DNA of 7,288 nucleotides from a bacterium (GTDB lineage Bacteria > Desulfobacterota > GWC2-55-46): positions 1 to 7,288 of the forward strand of contig SCQA01000154.1 in NCBI GenBank assembly GCA_004298725.1, written 5' to 3'. The first letter of the stretch is position 1, and each line of letters begins with the position of its first letter. Under the pieces are notes generated by a model. It was given only the letters and a program-made list of their open reading frames with translations, was not told the DNA's origin and ran no database searches. Shown here in pieces: positions 6,406-7,288 of the stretch. The translations under genes were made by a program, and so were the position numbers.

Positions 6406-7205
6406 TTTTTGGCAGGCTCTGCTTTGACAGCGGCGCAAGCGCCGTACAGGCCGAATTTTTGGATGATTGACTCTGCGGTTAAACCGTATCTTTTAAGCGT
6501 TTCGCCGTGCGACGCCGTGTTGGGGTTGTCAACAGATCCTCTGCACCCCCAGCAAATAGCGCCGTAGGTTACGCATATCGCGTCGCAACCTGCCCGCGTT
6601 ATCGGCCCGAGGCAGGTCATGCCTTTTTCAAAGACGCAAATGTTGCCGGCCATTTTACAATCCACGCACACAGGGTGGTTTGGAACGCGCGGCACGGCCC
6701 CTATGAGGAGTAATTTAAGCGTTGAAATAAACTCTTGTTTTGAAATCGGACAGCCGTGAAGGTAGAAGTCAACGTGTATTATCGAGTCAATGGGGCGCGC
6801 CGGCATCGTATCAAAGATTTTGTTCTTCTCAACGCCTTTGCCGTAAACGGCCTTTTTAACTAAGTTTGTTTCATAGCGGTTTTTCAGGCAGTTCAGCCCG
6901 CCGGTTGATGAGCACGCACCAAGCGCTATGACCATTTTGGCTTTGGCGCGTACGCGCTTTAGCTTTTTTTCTTCGCGCGGCGTGGTTACGGAGCCTTCTA
7001 CAAAGGCGATGTCAAATGCCCAATTTCTTTCGGTCATGGCCTCGCGAAAGTACACAAGGCTTATACTGCGGAGTATGTCAGGCAGTTCGTCTTCACAGCT
7101 TAGCACTGCGAGCTGGCAACCCTCGCAACTGGTAAAGGAGAAGAAGGCGACCCGCGGCAGGGGCTTTGCCGGTTTTGCGGTGTTATTTGTTGCGGCGTTG
7201 CTCAA
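6402..7205 (-). CDS. Cytoplasmic [NiFe] hydrogenase, small (electron-transfer) subunit, group 3
   Basis: This subunit carries electrons between the Ni-Fe site of its partner and an outside acceptor through iron-sulfur clusters. SCEGCQL (Cys27, Cys30), GACSSTGG (Cys98) and HGCPIS (Cys152) bind the proximal [4Fe-4S] cluster. Eight more cysteines (180, 183, 190, 198, 207, 211, 218, 221) in the CVDCK ... CLGPITRAGC ... CWGCRG block supply two further [4Fe-4S] clusters, as in sulfhydrogenase delta and MvhG-type subunits. There is no twin-arginine signal and no C-terminal membrane helix, so the enzyme is soluble and cytoplasmic, unlike uptake group 1 enzymes. The first 17 residues are a low-complexity Ala/Asn/Lys/Pro tail. 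The start is TTG at 7205, preceded by GGAG (7219-7216) with 10 nt spacing; no in-frame ATG lies near. It overlaps the large-subunit gene by 4 bp. Confidence 0.95.
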   Translation of the reverse strand: MSNAATNNTAKPAKPLPRVAFFSFTSCEGCQLAVLSCEDELPDILRSISLVYFREAMTERNWAFDIAFVEGSVTTPREEKKLKRVRAKAKMVIALGACSSTGGLNCLKNRYETNLVKKAVYGKGVEKNKIFDTMPARPIDSIIHVDFYLHGCPISKQEFISTLKLLLIGAVPRVPNHPVCVDCKMAGNICVFEKGMTCLGPITRAGCDAICVTYGAICWGCRGSVDNPNTASHGETLKRYGLTAESIIQKFGLYGACAAVKAEPAKK

Positions 7206-7215
7206 GAGTTTTTGA

Positions 7216-7219
7216 CTCC
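7216..7219 (-). promoter_or_regulatory. Ribosome binding site deciding the TTG start of the hydrogenase small subunit
   Basis: The minus-strand GGAG lies 10 nt before the TTG at 7205. An ATG that overlaps it (7221-7219) is in another frame, so this site supports the rare TTG start. Confidence 0.6.
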
Positions 7220-7257
7220 ATATATTTGAGAAATAACCGCTAAATTGATATGTTGAA

Positions 7258-7286
7258 AGAATATCACAAAAAAGATATTCTGTAAA
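7258..7286 (-). promoter_or_regulatory. Hydrogenase promoter with overlapping operator dyad
   Basis: On the minus strand TTTACA (7286-7281, 5 of 6 to the sigma70 -35) and TATTCT (7263-7258, 4 of 6 to the -10) are separated by exactly 17 bp. A perfect inverted repeat, AGAATATC and GATATTCT with an 8-nt spacer (7258-7281), covers the space from the last base of the -35 to the last base of the -10. Transcription would start near 7251, giving a leader of about 45 nt before the TTG. A dimeric regulator bound here would block RNA polymerase. The sequence is not an FNR (TTGAT-N4-ATCAA) or CRP site; the regulator is unknown. Confidence 0.5.
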
Positions 7287-7288
7287 TC

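Noticed and set aside
6406..6438. 11-residue N-terminal extension of the hydrogenase large subunit
   Set aside because: It would overlap the small-subunit gene by 37 bases and adds no conserved sequence; the ATGA overlap at 6402-6405 is the better start.
7202..7288. A 28-codon frame open from the window edge on the minus strand, ending in TGA that overlaps the hydrogenase TTG start
   Set aside because: It is only about 27% GC, resembles no known end of a hydrogenase partner subunit, and coincides with a good promoter and a perfect dyad. Such a short open stretch is expected by chance in AT-rich DNA, though the upstream sequence would settle it.

Overview
All recognisable genes in this window lie on the minus strand, so transcription runs from the high-coordinate end to the low. 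The window looks like the chromosome of an anaerobic, peptidoglycan-containing bacterium of middling GC (high 40s percent by eye). Evidence is a bifunctional class A penicillin-binding protein, a GAF-GGDEF cyclic-di-GMP enzyme, the first enzyme of molybdenum cofactor synthesis, and a soluble [NiFe] hydrogenase of the group 3 type. The combination fits fermentative or syntrophic anaerobes such as Elusimicrobiota, Omnitrophota or related lineages, but the sequence alone does not fix the phylum.

Layout in transcription order. (1) 7288-7206: an AT-rich leader (about 27% GC) holding a sigma70-like promoter with a perfect 8+8 bp dyad between its -35 and -10 boxes. (2) 7205-5116: small and large subunits of a cytoplasmic [NiFe] hydrogenase, overlapping by ATGA. 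All twelve cluster cysteines, both active-site CxxC motifs and a short C-terminal tail for maturation are present. (3) 5115-4919: about 200 bp of non-coding DNA with a nested inverted repeat. (4) 4918-3797: a GAF-GGDEF diguanylate cyclase with an intact active site and no inhibitory I-site. (5) 3779-3591: a 62-residue two-helix membrane protein of unknown function, unusually AT-rich. (6) 3590-3365: a non-coding spacer with a GAAA-tetraloop RNA hairpin and decayed 7-bp repeats. (7) 3364-797: penicillin-binding protein 1A. (8) 797-1: moaA, starting on the PBP stop codon (TGATG) and running off the window edge, so the last part of its C-terminal iron-sulfur domain is missing.

The genes form at least two transcription units: a hydrogenase unit, probably repressed or activated at its dyad, and a PBP1A-moaA unit whose first gene may be read from a leaderless mRNA. 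The GGDEF gene and the small membrane gene are 17 bp apart and may form a third. The hydrogenase pair has no diaphorase or ferredoxin-like partner gene within the window, so its electron acceptor is not shown. Nothing here is a clear new defence or mobile system. The points most worth a second look are the dyad-in-promoter, the partnerless hydrogenase, the hairpin/repeat spacer and the orphan small membrane protein.
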